From Deminuibacter soli (GTDB taxonomy: Bacteria > Bacteroidota > Bacteroidia > Chitinophagales > Chitinophagaceae), in NCBI RefSeq assembly GCF_003412455.1, contig NZ_QTJU01000001.1, positions 744,001-808,000 of the forward strand: a stretch of DNA of 64,000 bases. The letters run 5' to 3'. Within the stretch, counting starts at the first letter, position 1. Every line of letters begins with the position of its first letter. The position numbers and the translations under genes were made by a program. The notes under the pieces were generated by a model that saw only the letters and a program-made list of their open reading frames with translations, was not told the DNA's origin and ran no database searches. Positions 44,345 to 53,883 of this stretch are shown piece by piece.

Positions 44345-45469
44345 CTACGCTTCGTCGCTCCAAACTTTGGCGCCGGAAAAGCGGTTGCGTGGATTGATTT
44401 TGCGCGCCTGGTTACCGGTCTCGTCAACCTTGGTTTTGTTGCCAAGCTTGCCAGCTAAAGCAGCCGTGAGCGTATTTGACAGGTCGGTAATGGATTTCGT
44501 GAGGTCTTCCTTAGTCACTGCGTTTTTGGTCGCTTCGGTAATCGCGTTTTTGAAGGATTCAGGAACTTCTTTCAACGCATTACCTACAGCCTGATTAACC
44601 AGCTCCTGTATTTTTTCGTCAGTTGGCACCTGGTCTTTCAGCGTGTTCACAAGGCTGTCGGTAAAGCCTTTGAAAGCGTCCGTTACTGCAGCATCATCCT
44701 TTTTATTGGAGAGGCCCAGTTTTTCCAGCACGTTCTGCAGGCCCGCAGACACGGCTTCCTCTATTTTTTTGAGGTCCATATTGGAATTGTTTGATTGAAT
44801 GAATGAATTGTATGCTGTGAGCACTGATTTATTTGCATATTGCCAGTGCTCAGGCTTTATTGAATTTTTGAAAGTGGCCTGACCGGTTACGTTTTTTACA
44901 AACCCTTTTTCTTTGGCTTCTTTGCCGGTCATCCAGGTTTCTTTGTTCATCTGGGCAGAAATCTGTTCAGGCTCCTGGCCAGTTGCATTTGCGTAGAAGT
45001 CACGGATTTGGTTGTTGAACTTGCGCATTGTCTTGGCATAGTTCTCAATGATGTTGACATCGCCCCATATACCGCCGCTTACATTATGAATCATGAACCA
45101 GCTGTTTTCAGACATACTGCTGTTTTTGCTGGCCATAACGATGTACGTTGCAGCAGAAGCTACAATACCAATGCCCTTGGTATTAACCTTAACGCCCTTA
45201 CTCTGGAGTTCAACCAGGTAGTCATGCATTGCCATGGCATCGCCTACGTGGCCGCCGCCGGAGTTAACGTTAACGTTCAGCTCTTTCGGCTTTGCTGCAT
45301 CAATCTGATTCCTGAATGAACGAAATGATACTGAAGTTTCATCGCCCCAAAATTCGCGGAGAAGTTCCTGGGTAGGTGCGTCAACGATATCGCCATCGAT
45401 GTTGATATCGAGCACATCGTTGCTTTGATTTGCGAGGGAAAAAGTAAAACAGTGCAGTTGAGGCGTCAT
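44345..45469 (-). CDS. ClpP-like (S14) phage prohead protease with C-terminal scaffold region
   Basis: 374 residues. The N-terminal domain (about 15-185) is a ClpP-fold serine protease: NVNVNSGGGHVGDAMAM forms the strand and oxyanion region, Ser105 lies in GIGIVASAATYIVMA and His128 in ENSWFMIHNVSGG. The C-terminal ~170 residues are helical and charged (LKKIEEAVSAGLQNVLEKLGL, VTKEDLTKSITDLSNTLTAAL), fitting a fused scaffold that is cut during maturation. It is encoded before the capsid gene, as expected. An AT-rich palindrome and a -7-like box lie directly upstream. Confidence 0.88.
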   Translation of the reverse strand: MTPQLHCFTFSLANQSNDVLDINIDGDIVDAPTQELLREFWGDETSVSFRSFRNQIDAAKPKELNVNVNSGGGHVGDAMAMHDYLVELQSKGVKVNTKGIGIVASAATYIVMASKNSSMSENSWFMIHNVSGGIWGDVNIIENYAKTMRKFNNQIRDFYANATGQEPEQISAQMNKETWMTGKEAKEKGFVKNVTGQATFKNSIKPEHWQYANKSVLTAYNSFIQSNNSNMDLKKIEEAVSAGLQNVLEKLGLSNKKDDAAVTDAFKGFTDSLVNTLKDQVPTDEKIQELVNQAVGNALKEVPESFKNAITEATKNAVTKEDLTKSITDLSNTLTAALAGKLGNKTKVDETGNQARKINPRNRFSGAKVWSDEA

Positions 45470-45485
45470 GCCTCAAAATTGATAT

Positions 45486-45512
45486 TAAAATAATAATTGT
45501 ATAATTATTTTA
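45486..45512 (-). promoter_or_regulatory. AT-rich inverted repeat upstream of the protease gene
   Basis: Arms TAAAATAAT/ATTATTTTA (9 bp) enclose 9 nt. A related motif occurs upstream of terS (61403-61441) and of the 258-aa gene (59059-59096). A CAATTTTG box (minus, 45474-45481) lies between it and the ATG at 45469, making a short-leader or leaderless start possible. Confidence 0.45.
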
Positions 45513-45749
45513 CTCTTTTGTTTCTGAATAAGTCAGACACTTTTTGCAGCGGTATTCAGCCTGGTTTTTGGTCACATTGAGGCGAGTAGCAATTTGATTG
45601 AGTGATTTGCCGCGAGTTTTGAGCAGGCAAATCTTTGCAGAAGTGATTGTTTCCTCACCAACCAGCTGCACAAAGGCAGCCCAATCGACCAGCGCCAGCT
45701 GCTGCAGGTCACGGTCTAAATCAGTATAGTATTTATCATCTGTCCTCAT
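45510..45749 (-). CDS. Small helix-turn-helix protein within the late operon (79 aa)
   Basis: 79 residues. The core ITSAKICLLKTRGKSLNQIATRLNVTKNQAEYRCKK is a clear sigma-70 region-4-like or HTH_23-type helix-turn-helix. The end, CKKCLTYSETKE, has a Cys-x-x-Cys pair that might bind zinc. A DNA-binding protein is unusual between two virion genes, and an AT-rich inverted repeat begins at its stop codon. It may be a late-gene regulator acting on those repeats, which is speculation. It overlaps the upstream gene by 4 nt. Confidence 0.7.
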   Translation of the reverse strand: MRTDDKYYTDLDRDLQQLALVDWAAFVQLVGEETITSAKICLLKTRGKSLNQIATRLNVTKNQAEYRCKKCLTYSETKE

Positions 45750-46435
45750 GTCGTTGGTATGCTGAAGTTTGCGCCTTGGTAGGCAGTTTGAATAATAGTG
45801 GGCGTGCCGGTAGTGTTAATTGCCATGGCGGCATTTTGAAAGCCGGTAACTTTCGCAAAGCTGGTTCCATTGGCATTCAACGTTAGCCCGGTGTAGTTGC
45901 GGACCTCTACTGTTGAATTGCTGGTATCATTAATGGTAATAATTGTGGTGGTGTGGTCTTTCGCAGTAAAACACAGCGTGCCGGTATCATTCACTGTAAT
46001 CGAAATCGATGAATTGTCGAACGTTTTTATCTCAGCGAAGGCCGTATCGTTAACCTCCAGCACCAGAGAAGCGTTCCGGCCAACCCAAATATTAACTGCA
46101 TTTACACCGGTTAAAGTCACAGTAACCGCTGCGGTACCAATGATGGTAATGTCACCTGCAGGATTAAGCAGCGATACCGAACCTGTCGCATATATGCCAG
46201 CTGCATTCAATGCCGTTTGATCAACATCAGAAATTAACGCATCGGTGACGCCGCCACTTTTTAAAAGCCACAGCAGCGGGTTTATATCGACCGTGCTAAC
46301 GGCCATGGCGGCGGCAATCAAAGCCGGATAATCGCCCGCGTTAACTGCCTGGTGAAAAGCCGCACAGGTGCCAAGCGGCCGAGACAACAGCAGCACCTGC
46401 GCTTTTACTTCAGCGAATGTTAATGGTAACGCCAT
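45746..46435 (-). CDS. Beta-helix-like structural phage protein (229 aa)
   Basis: 229 residues. A helical start (LPLTFAEVKAQVLLLSRPLGTCAAFHQAVNAGDYPALIAA) leads to a long Thr/Val/Asn-rich beta repeat (TVTLTGVNAVNIWVGRNASLVLEVNDTAFAEIKTFDNSSISITVNDTG), a right-handed beta-helix pattern. No enzyme motif is seen. It may be a tail-tip or host-contact protein. It is encoded after the tape measure (stop/start overlap TAATG). Confidence 0.7.
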   Translation of the reverse strand: MALPLTFAEVKAQVLLLSRPLGTCAAFHQAVNAGDYPALIAAAMAVSTVDINPLLWLLKSGGVTDALISDVDQTALNAAGIYATGSVSLLNPAGDITIIGTAAVTVTLTGVNAVNIWVGRNASLVLEVNDTAFAEIKTFDNSSISITVNDTGTLCFTAKDHTTTIITINDTSNSTVEVRNYTGLTLNANGTSFAKVTGFQNAAMAINTTGTPTIIQTAYQGANFSIPTT

Positions 46436-49400
46436 TATAACCTCCCTATTTGTGATTGAATAGAATCCTTCCTTTGCTGCGCTGTCATTTCCCGGCTCAC
46501 CACCTGCACTTTGATGTTACGCACTTGCTGGGCAGTATCGGCGACCTGCTGGCTCGTGCTTGCCACCATGCTCTTTAATTCAGCCATTTCCCGAGCGTTA
46601 TATGCGCTGGGCTGATTGGCGGCAGTGCCGAGGAATGCACCGGGATTAAAGGGCGCTTGCAGGCGCTCGCCCAGCGGGAAATCACCCAGCGGCCGGTAGG
46701 CGATACCACCGCCGGCAAAACCAGGCACTCCGGCAGCAGCGAACGCCGCCGGGCCTCCCATTGCCCGCTGCTGCGATTCGTTCAGTATAACCTCACCCTT
46801 TTTTACCGTGGCAAAAATGTTGTCGCCGTTGGATGTGGCAGGCATGTTGGGATCTGTAGTTATCAGTCCATTGCCCACATCAGCAACGCGACCACCACGG
46901 GCAAACTGCGCGGCATTAATTCGGGTAACGTTCAGGCCAAAGTTTACCAAGGCCAGTGCAGCCTGCACGCCGTACATAATGGCGCCGGCAGCACCCAGGG
47001 TAGCGATGTTTAACGGGTTCGGAGCAAATGCAATCACCGCCAGGTTTGACAGCTGGGTGGCCAGGTTGATTTCCGCCTGGGCAATTTGCATTTTCTTATT
47101 TTTCTCGAATGCTTCTTTTTCAGCGGCCAGCTTTTTGGCAGCAAACTGTCGTTCGATTGTGTCCTGTTCTGCAGCGCTTTGAGCTTTGCCCAGCGTAACG
47201 CGTTTTTCGGCATCCAGCTGCCGTTCCTTCAGCTTCAGGCTATTCTCAATGCTTTGTCGCTCAACATCGAAATAGGATTGCATTGCGTTCTGAGCGGTAG
47301 CATATGTTTGCTGAAGTGTGTCGCCTAATACTTTCCTCAACTCCGCTTTTTTCTTGATATCATCATCAGAATCATTAGCATTTGGAACAAAGGCAGTTTT
47401 AAAGACGGAAGTTACACCGGCCCGAATCAGCCCAGGTACATCATTGATATTTTTAAAAAGGTCATCCTTGGTGGCATTAATAATGTTTTGCCTAAGCAGG
47501 TTTTGCAATTCAGCTATTTTCGACACGTACTTCTCGTAAAAGTCTGCATACTCTTTATCGCTGATCTGTTTTTTTGCCAGTAAAGATTGATATATAGGCA
47601 ATTGTTTTTCCATTGTAGCAGTTTCAATACTTAGTGTTGAAGCCTGCTGTTGTGTATCAATTTCGCTTAGGGCACTTTCCTTTTTATTGTTAGATTTCTT
47701 GCTATTTATTATACTTAGCCGCGCCGCGTCGAAAATTTGATTCGCTCTTCCTATTGCATCGTCTCCAAATTTCTGTTTATCTTTTATTTCCGCATTCAAT
47801 TCTCCTAAACGCTCTTCCTTTATCTGCTTTGTAATGGCCCTTATAGCCTGTGCCCTCTCCAGCTCATTATCCTTCGACTGCTGAACATATTTTCTTTCAA
47901 GCTCATTCATTTGGGTGTTGAAACCATGCTGAGCAGCCAGTAACTGAAAATTGGCTTCCTGCCGGGCAGCTGATCTCGCGCTTTCAGTCGAGTTGGGATT
48001 ATCAACAACAAGGTCCCGCTGCGCTTCAGCTGAACGCTTGGCCTGGTTAAGATCATCCTGAGCACGCTTGGCCAATATATCAAACAGCTTTTTGTTCGTC
48101 TCCTGTTCCTGGGTAATACGATCCAGTTGCAGTTCTGCGTACACTTTCTTTTCTTCTGGCTTTTGCTTGCCTTTGAGCAACGACAGTTTCTGGTCAATAT
48201 ACTTTTGATTAATGGTAAGCATGTTGCCCAGGTAAGTAGCCTCATCCACTTCGTTTTTAGTTCTCCTCAGCTTTTCTTCTGCGAGGGCTAAATCGCGCGC
48301 TGCGTCTATTTCTTTAAACTGGTCTTTCTGTTCTGCAGTTAGCTTGGAGGCGCCACCGGATGTTGGATTTTTAGGCTTTATTAAGTCCTGCACCTTTTTT
48401 TGGAGATCGAGCAGGTCCTTGTATTCCTTACTGGCCACTGCAGTAGATTTTTTCTGTGTTTCAATCTGCTGCAGCAACGTCTTGAAATCGGCCTCAGTAC
48501 CGTTGTTATCTACCAGCTCTTTAAACCGATCAAAAACACTCTGTTTAGGTGAGCTGCCCGCAGGCGCTGGTGTATTCTGTTGCTTATATAGACTTGCGTA
48601 TATTTTGGTAGCCTCATCTACCACCCTTCCCTGCTGCTTAATTTCCTCATTCAAGTTTCTTATGGCTGCGGTAAAATCTTTATCAGAGATTTTTGTTTTT
48701 CCGAATATGGCAATGGTTGCCTTATCCAGCCCATTAAGACTAAATGCTTCTTTTTCATCGTCGGTAAGCGACTGGTAAGTGCCGCCGCCGGTGCTCTTTT
48801 TTATTTCCAGCGATGTGCGAACATTCTGCAGCTGCACAAGCCTATTATACTGACTGCTTTGCGTTGCCTGTGCCGCCTCCAGGGTCGCTTTCTTTTCCAG
48901 GTTGCTATTATATTCCAGCAGCGCCTGGTTCAGGTTGCCAATATTTATTTTACCATCAACAAGTGTTTTCTGAAAAACCGGGTCAATGGTAATAAGGTCC
49001 TGCAGCGCCTTTCGCCTTGTTTGCTCCGAAATTGTCAGGTCTTTCACGACGTTGGCCAGTGTCTTCGCCTTCAGCTCCTGATCAGCTACTGCTTTGGCCA
49101 CCTGGGCCTGAATGTCTTTATTAAGCTGAAGTGCAATATTGTGGCGTTTAACTGCTTCAGAGGCATCATCCAGGCTTTTGCTGAATGCTTTAAAAGCCAC
49201 AGCACTTAACCCCAGCAGTCCCAGTATTATTTTGAGAGGCAACCCGCCAATGGTCACCCCAAACAACCGAAGTGTAGCGTTTGCTGCGGTAACAGCGGCA
49301 TTGAGCAACCACACCGCAGCTGTAAAAAGCGTTTGGGTAATGGTGATAGCCGCCAAAGCTATCCTGCCGGCCAGGAGTTGGACATTTACCAGGATGAGCT

Positions 49401-51426
49401 GTCCACGTTGAATAATTAACGCCTGATTAGCCACAGCCCAGCCTGCTGCGTAAAAGGCCAGCACGGTTATGATAGGGCCCAAATTGGTAAGGATAAGGGC
49501 CAACAAGCTTGCAATTGACCCCAGCAACACCTGAAAAGTCCTGTTTGCGCCAATGAGCTCAAATTGTTTGGCAATACGGTCCAACGTGGCGGCAAAAGTG
49601 TGCTGTTTAATTTCGTTGGCGGCAAGAATTGATGCCTGATCGCCGAATGCGGCATTTGCATCACGTACACGCTTACGCATATACTCTGCATTACCGGCGA
49701 TATCACCCAGCACGCCCACCACCCTTGCGCCATGGATACCGGCAGCAGTGAAAGCACTGGCAATTTCTTCCAGGCTGGCCTTATCCTTTTTGAGGCCTTC
49801 AGCTACCTGAATAAGCGCCTCAACCGGGCTTTCATTCAACGTTTTTGTGAACTCAGCCACGCTTTTGCCCGCAACAGCAGCATACTTCGGAACGTCTGCA
49901 AAAATCTTTATGATTAATTGTGAAGAAGCTGTTGATGCCGTTTCAGAGCGCTGCCCCAGTTCCTGGATGGCGGCGCCAAGCCCCAGCACGTTCTGGATAG
50001 ACACACCGGTGATGCCGCGCACACCCGCAAGACGTTCGGAAAAGTCGATCAGGAACCTACCGGTAGCAACGCCCGATGACGTCAGCTTTTGGATTGCAGC
50101 GCCGATATTCCCGATGTTATCTGCAGTTACGTGCTTATCCTCGCTGTACACGTTAACGAGTTTCACCAGGGAAGAAACAGCTTCATGCGGGTCACCGGCT
50201 TCCTTACCCAGTACCACAAACAGCTGATCCAGTGCCTTCGTCACGCCAGTGATTTGATCTGCAGCAACACCCTTCTTTGCCACAATGGTTGCGATGTCCA
50301 CAAGGCTGGCCAGCGATGTGCGGGTATCCAGCTTCTTAAGGCTTTCCACCAGGTTTTCCGCAGCATCTTTGGACCCATGCAGGTAAATCTGCAGCTGCCC
50401 GATACTATCCGACAGCTCGGCGTTTTGGTGTATTAAATTGCGCACGCCAGACACTGCTGCTTGAAAACCAACATACCCGAGCAATACCTGTGCAATGTCA
50501 TTTTTTAAATTCTTAAACCCCTGGCTAATGCCGGCGACAACCTGCGAACCGATGCTATTGGTGTCATTCAACGTTGAATTGATTGCATGCAGGTTCGCTT
50601 CCAGTTTCTGCTGGTGCTCAATGTTGTGTTTGAGCTCGGTGTCAATTTTTGAAAAGGCATCGCCGCCGGCGGCCTGTGCCTGTTTATAGGCTACAACGAG
50701 GTCCCTGTTCTTTTGTATTATTTGCCCAAGCTGATTATTGATGTCATCCCTTTGCCGCTTCAACACGTCACTCAGGCCAAGATTTTTGAGCGCATTGAGA
50801 ATACCGGTCTTATACTCTCCCACCAGCGTGCCATCCGGTGACAATGTTCGGCTAAACTCATCCAGCTTTTTCTTCGCGTCAACCGCTTCCCTTTTTACTT
50901 TTTCAAAGCCAGCTGAATCGCCGGTGCTTTTATCAAACAACCGGTAAGCCTCCTGTGCCTCACGAAAAGCCTTCAATAAGGCGTAATAGTTTTCTCCTAC
51001 CGCTTTCGCCGAATCAGCCTGCTGCTTATTGCGCCGTTGCTGGTTAGCAATCTGCCGGTCCAGCTCTTTATCCTGATCCGACAGGGATTTTGCTCGCACC
51101 GCAGCAGCCTTGGCCGCCTGGAGCTCCGCGTCTGCACTGAGCTTTTCCGCGCGGGCCAGAATCTCCGCCTCCTTGGCCGATTGCTGCCGCTGCTTATCCA
51201 GGTTCTTCATTGCCGTTTCCAGCTCCGCAATGCGTGCTGTCAGTTTGGAAACGGCTTCAGCGTTACCGGCAGCAACAGCCTTTTGCAGCTGCTCATCCGT
51301 TTTGCGCTTGGTCTGGTCCAGCTTATTAAACGCCGCGGTGAGTGCCTGTACGTTCTTCAACGAAGATTCAGTGCCTTGCACCTTTATATCATACACACGA
51401 TTCACTAATGACTGGTTCTGTGCCAT
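46435..51426 (-). CDS. Phage tail tape measure protein
   Basis: 1663 residues, the longest gene in the window. Long coiled coils fill the first 300 residues (LTARIAELETAMKNLDKQRQQS) and the last third (KLKERQLDAEKRVTLGKAQSAAEQDTIERQF). A TP901-type segment lies in between (GVAADQITGVTKALDQLFVVLGKEAGDPHEAVSSLVKL). A run of hydrophobic segments follows around residues 625-745. The C-terminus contains a Gly/Ala-rich tail with RGGRVADVGNGLITTDPNMP. Length scaling predicts a long flexible tail. With no sheath gene visible, a siphovirus is likely. Confidence 0.93.
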   Translation of the reverse strand: MAQNQSLVNRVYDIKVQGTESSLKNVQALTAAFNKLDQTKRKTDEQLQKAVAAGNAEAVSKLTARIAELETAMKNLDKQRQQSAKEAEILARAEKLSADAELQAAKAAAVRAKSLSDQDKELDRQIANQQRRNKQQADSAKAVGENYYALLKAFREAQEAYRLFDKSTGDSAGFEKVKREAVDAKKKLDEFSRTLSPDGTLVGEYKTGILNALKNLGLSDVLKRQRDDINNQLGQIIQKNRDLVVAYKQAQAAGGDAFSKIDTELKHNIEHQQKLEANLHAINSTLNDTNSIGSQVVAGISQGFKNLKNDIAQVLLGYVGFQAAVSGVRNLIHQNAELSDSIGQLQIYLHGSKDAAENLVESLKKLDTRTSLASLVDIATIVAKKGVAADQITGVTKALDQLFVVLGKEAGDPHEAVSSLVKLVNVYSEDKHVTADNIGNIGAAIQKLTSSGVATGRFLIDFSERLAGVRGITGVSIQNVLGLGAAIQELGQRSETASTASSQLIIKIFADVPKYAAVAGKSVAEFTKTLNESPVEALIQVAEGLKKDKASLEEIASAFTAAGIHGARVVGVLGDIAGNAEYMRKRVRDANAAFGDQASILAANEIKQHTFAATLDRIAKQFELIGANRTFQVLLGSIASLLALILTNLGPIITVLAFYAAGWAVANQALIIQRGQLILVNVQLLAGRIALAAITITQTLFTAAVWLLNAAVTAANATLRLFGVTIGGLPLKIILGLLGLSAVAFKAFSKSLDDASEAVKRHNIALQLNKDIQAQVAKAVADQELKAKTLANVVKDLTISEQTRRKALQDLITIDPVFQKTLVDGKINIGNLNQALLEYNSNLEKKATLEAAQATQSSQYNRLVQLQNVRTSLEIKKSTGGGTYQSLTDDEKEAFSLNGLDKATIAIFGKTKISDKDFTAAIRNLNEEIKQQGRVVDEATKIYASLYKQQNTPAPAGSSPKQSVFDRFKELVDNNGTEADFKTLLQQIETQKKSTAVASKEYKDLLDLQKKVQDLIKPKNPTSGGASKLTAEQKDQFKEIDAARDLALAEEKLRRTKNEVDEATYLGNMLTINQKYIDQKLSLLKGKQKPEEKKVYAELQLDRITQEQETNKKLFDILAKRAQDDLNQAKRSAEAQRDLVVDNPNSTESARSAARQEANFQLLAAQHGFNTQMNELERKYVQQSKDNELERAQAIRAITKQIKEERLGELNAEIKDKQKFGDDAIGRANQIFDAARLSIINSKKSNNKKESALSEIDTQQQASTLSIETATMEKQLPIYQSLLAKKQISDKEYADFYEKYVSKIAELQNLLRQNIINATKDDLFKNINDVPGLIRAGVTSVFKTAFVPNANDSDDDIKKKAELRKVLGDTLQQTYATAQNAMQSYFDVERQSIENSLKLKERQLDAEKRVTLGKAQSAAEQDTIERQFAAKKLAAEKEAFEKNKKMQIAQAEINLATQLSNLAVIAFAPNPLNIATLGAAGAIMYGVQAALALVNFGLNVTRINAAQFARGGRVADVGNGLITTDPNMPATSNGDNIFATVKKGEVILNESQQRAMGGPAAFAAAGVPGFAGGGIAYRPLGDFPLGERLQAPFNPGAFLGTAANQPSAYNAREMAELKSMVASTSQQVADTAQQVRNIKVQVVSREMTAQQRKDSIQSQIGRL

Positions 51427-51429
51427 GGT

Positions 51430-53883
51430 CTACTGTTGAGGTATATCAGACGCCAAACACATCAGCGGCTGGTATTTGGTTTCGAAAATGTCGGTTGTGT
51501 TGGGGGTTCCGCTTACACTGTTTGCGGATGGGTATACAGCATTGAAGTCATCTGCAGTAATAGGTGACCACTTACGCAAGCTGCACTGCGTGCTTTGGTC
51601 GTTACTGGGCCGATAATTCTGTATTTCAACCAGCTCCCAACGCTGGCCAGTGGCTATGATGTGCTCCCGGTGCAGAATATTGCCCACATCCTCATTGTTC
51701 AACCGGAAGCTAGTAGTATAGTATTGGCCATTGCGCATGATAGCCATGCGCTGCAGGAAGAAGCGGCGTGTGAGGCCAACTGCATGCGCGCTACCAATCA
51801 GCTCGTCACAATAAGAAAGGATTGGATCATTTTCCCCGCCGGCGTTATAATTAACAGAAAATAGGAATGGAATGGTTGTGCGGTTTGTGCCGTTAAAGCG
51901 CCAGCCACCAACGCCGCTCACTTCACCTTTGTACCAGGCTATTTTCGGCTGAAATGTATTCGCCGCTTCGCTGGCAGAGGTGTTACTGATGTTTTCCGGA
52001 ATTATACAAATCAACTGCGGTGCCTTACCGGTAATTCCTTTCCAGTTTGTTTCAACGTAATGCATGCAAGGTGAAAAGAAACTGTTCTCCATTTCCGTCA
52101 CATCCTTGTTGAACCGGTCGGGTAATACATATTTGCCAGCTCCCAGCATGCTCTTCGTAATAGCCCAAGCGTTCAATGAATTGGTAATGGTATCCTGTTT
52201 ATACTGGTAGTTGGTTTGAATTCGGTCTGCCACCACTTTCAGGCAGCCGTCTGAAGCATCGTCACGGAAACGGAATACAAATTCCCGGTTGGCATCGCTG
52301 TACAGCTGCAGCTTTGAGGCCTGGCTAAGATCCTGTTTAAAGTTCCAATCCAGGTAGTTGCCATTCATGTAACCTCCTGTTTTGTTTGCTTGGCTGTGCA
52401 CCAGGCTGTATGCATGCATGGGCTCAATGTAAAGCACTTTGTTTACCGGATCTGCCTGCGGCTGAAGATTGAACAGATCAATCAGGCCTTTAAAGAAGTC
52501 TGTGAATTTGTATTGCTTAAAGAATGTGTAATCAGAGAAATTTATCAGGGCGGAATTATCCAGAGGCGTTTTAAAATACTCGAATTTAAACGATACAACA
52601 CGATACTTCAATTCAACGCTACCCAGCTTTGAATCGAACATATGGGCCAGCAGCCGGGCACTTATATAGTCGCCTTTCGAAACCGTGGTGGAAAAAAAAG
52701 CAGTGTTATCACCTGCGAACGCCCCGCCGCCAATCGTGATGTAGGCAGCATCAACCTGGACCAGATAATCGAATGAGCTTCCCGTGATCTCATTTACAAC
52801 AGGCACACCATTCTTATACCAGTAAACAGCAACATTGCCATCGCTGTTACCCGTTGCATGGCCTGAATAATTTAGTTCTAATGATAGCCCGACCCGCTGT
52901 TTTCCAAAATCAGCGTTGTTTTGATACGTCCAGCGCATTTCCTGATTGTTCTCTATGTAGCTGTAATCAGCGAACGCCGGTCCGTTGGCTATTGCATTGT
53001 TGTCAAACGTACCGACCAGTGAAGGGTCAACCAGCACATTTGCCGGTAGCCATTTATCTTGGCTGCCACTTTCATAAAGGTAATTGCCGGCATCGTTGAC
53101 GTTTTTGGTCATTGCAACAAACTTGTGAATATCTTGCTTCGTGCCGTTACTGGACGGGAAGGCACCAAAAGTCCAGGGCATTACCATGCGCCTGAAATAA
53201 TCAGTATCCATAAAGTCAGATTGTATCCGGTACCCGATGCTTTTAAAAGCATTAAACAGTATCCAGTAAACCGAAAGCGAAGGGCATAGGTACGATGGGT
53301 CTGTGTTGTAATGCGCGTTACGCTGGTCTGTGTTGTCCAGCGGATCGAAGGCAATATTATCAAAGGGCAGCATGTACCGCACCGGGGCGAACACGTAGGG
53401 CAACTCTGCACTACGGCCGTCGAATGACCAGCTGGCCATGATGTTAGCCGTGGAGTAGCCGAAACTGATACCTTTCAAAAAGTCGTACAGGGTGGTGTCT
53501 TTCAGCGCAATGATCCAGTCTGCATTATTCCCATAGATATTCATTTCGTATTGCTCAGGCCTGTCCGTATGCGTTGCACTGGTAAGTAATGCCCTGCCTA
53601 CCAGTACCTCCACGCCACCTTCCTCAACAACACACTTCCTGAAGGTTTTAAAGGCCTCTCCGGAAGTGAGGTCCTCAATACCAGCGTTATGAAAGGTGTT
53701 GAGCAGCCGGTCATTGGTAAGCGTGGCCGGCAGCTGCACGCTCAATGCCTCCGCTGACGTTTTTACCTGGAAATTGTCAGGATCTTCCAGCTTATACGAT
53801 ATTGTTACTGGAAAATCATCAACACTGTTAATGTCTGCCTGCTGGTCGTCGATAAGCAGCCGTATGTTACTGGTCTGTGGCAT
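51430..53883 (-). CDS. Large tail-associated protein (817 aa)
   Basis: 817 residues, encoded directly before the tape measure. It opens NIRLLIDDQQADINSVDDFPVTISYKLED, a strand-rich domain typical of distal-tail or tail-hub proteins, followed by several beta-sandwich regions with many aromatic residues. A C-terminal segment reads GGENDPILSYCDELIGSAHAV. No peptidase or glycosidase motif is recognised. It would be a baseplate, hub or tail-tip protein, in the place where tail-associated lysozyme or fibre-base proteins occur in other phages. Its start overlaps the preceding stop by 1 nt. Confidence 0.72.
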   Translation of the reverse strand: MPQTSNIRLLIDDQQADINSVDDFPVTISYKLEDPDNFQVKTSAEALSVQLPATLTNDRLLNTFHNAGIEDLTSGEAFKTFRKCVVEEGGVEVLVGRALLTSATHTDRPEQYEMNIYGNNADWIIALKDTTLYDFLKGISFGYSTANIMASWSFDGRSAELPYVFAPVRYMLPFDNIAFDPLDNTDQRNAHYNTDPSYLCPSLSVYWILFNAFKSIGYRIQSDFMDTDYFRRMVMPWTFGAFPSSNGTKQDIHKFVAMTKNVNDAGNYLYESGSQDKWLPANVLVDPSLVGTFDNNAIANGPAFADYSYIENNQEMRWTYQNNADFGKQRVGLSLELNYSGHATGNSDGNVAVYWYKNGVPVVNEITGSSFDYLVQVDAAYITIGGGAFAGDNTAFFSTTVSKGDYISARLLAHMFDSKLGSVELKYRVVSFKFEYFKTPLDNSALINFSDYTFFKQYKFTDFFKGLIDLFNLQPQADPVNKVLYIEPMHAYSLVHSQANKTGGYMNGNYLDWNFKQDLSQASKLQLYSDANREFVFRFRDDASDGCLKVVADRIQTNYQYKQDTITNSLNAWAITKSMLGAGKYVLPDRFNKDVTEMENSFFSPCMHYVETNWKGITGKAPQLICIIPENISNTSASEAANTFQPKIAWYKGEVSGVGGWRFNGTNRTTIPFLFSVNYNAGGENDPILSYCDELIGSAHAVGLTRRFFLQRMAIMRNGQYYTTSFRLNNEDVGNILHREHIIATGQRWELVEIQNYRPSNDQSTQCSLRKWSPITADDFNAVYPSANSVSGTPNTTDIFETKYQPLMCLASDIPQQ

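Noticed and set aside
45746-46435. Possibility that the beta-helix protein is a polysaccharide lyase
   Set aside because: Only a repetitive strand pattern is visible; no catalytic Asp/Arg/Lys set of lyases could be identified.
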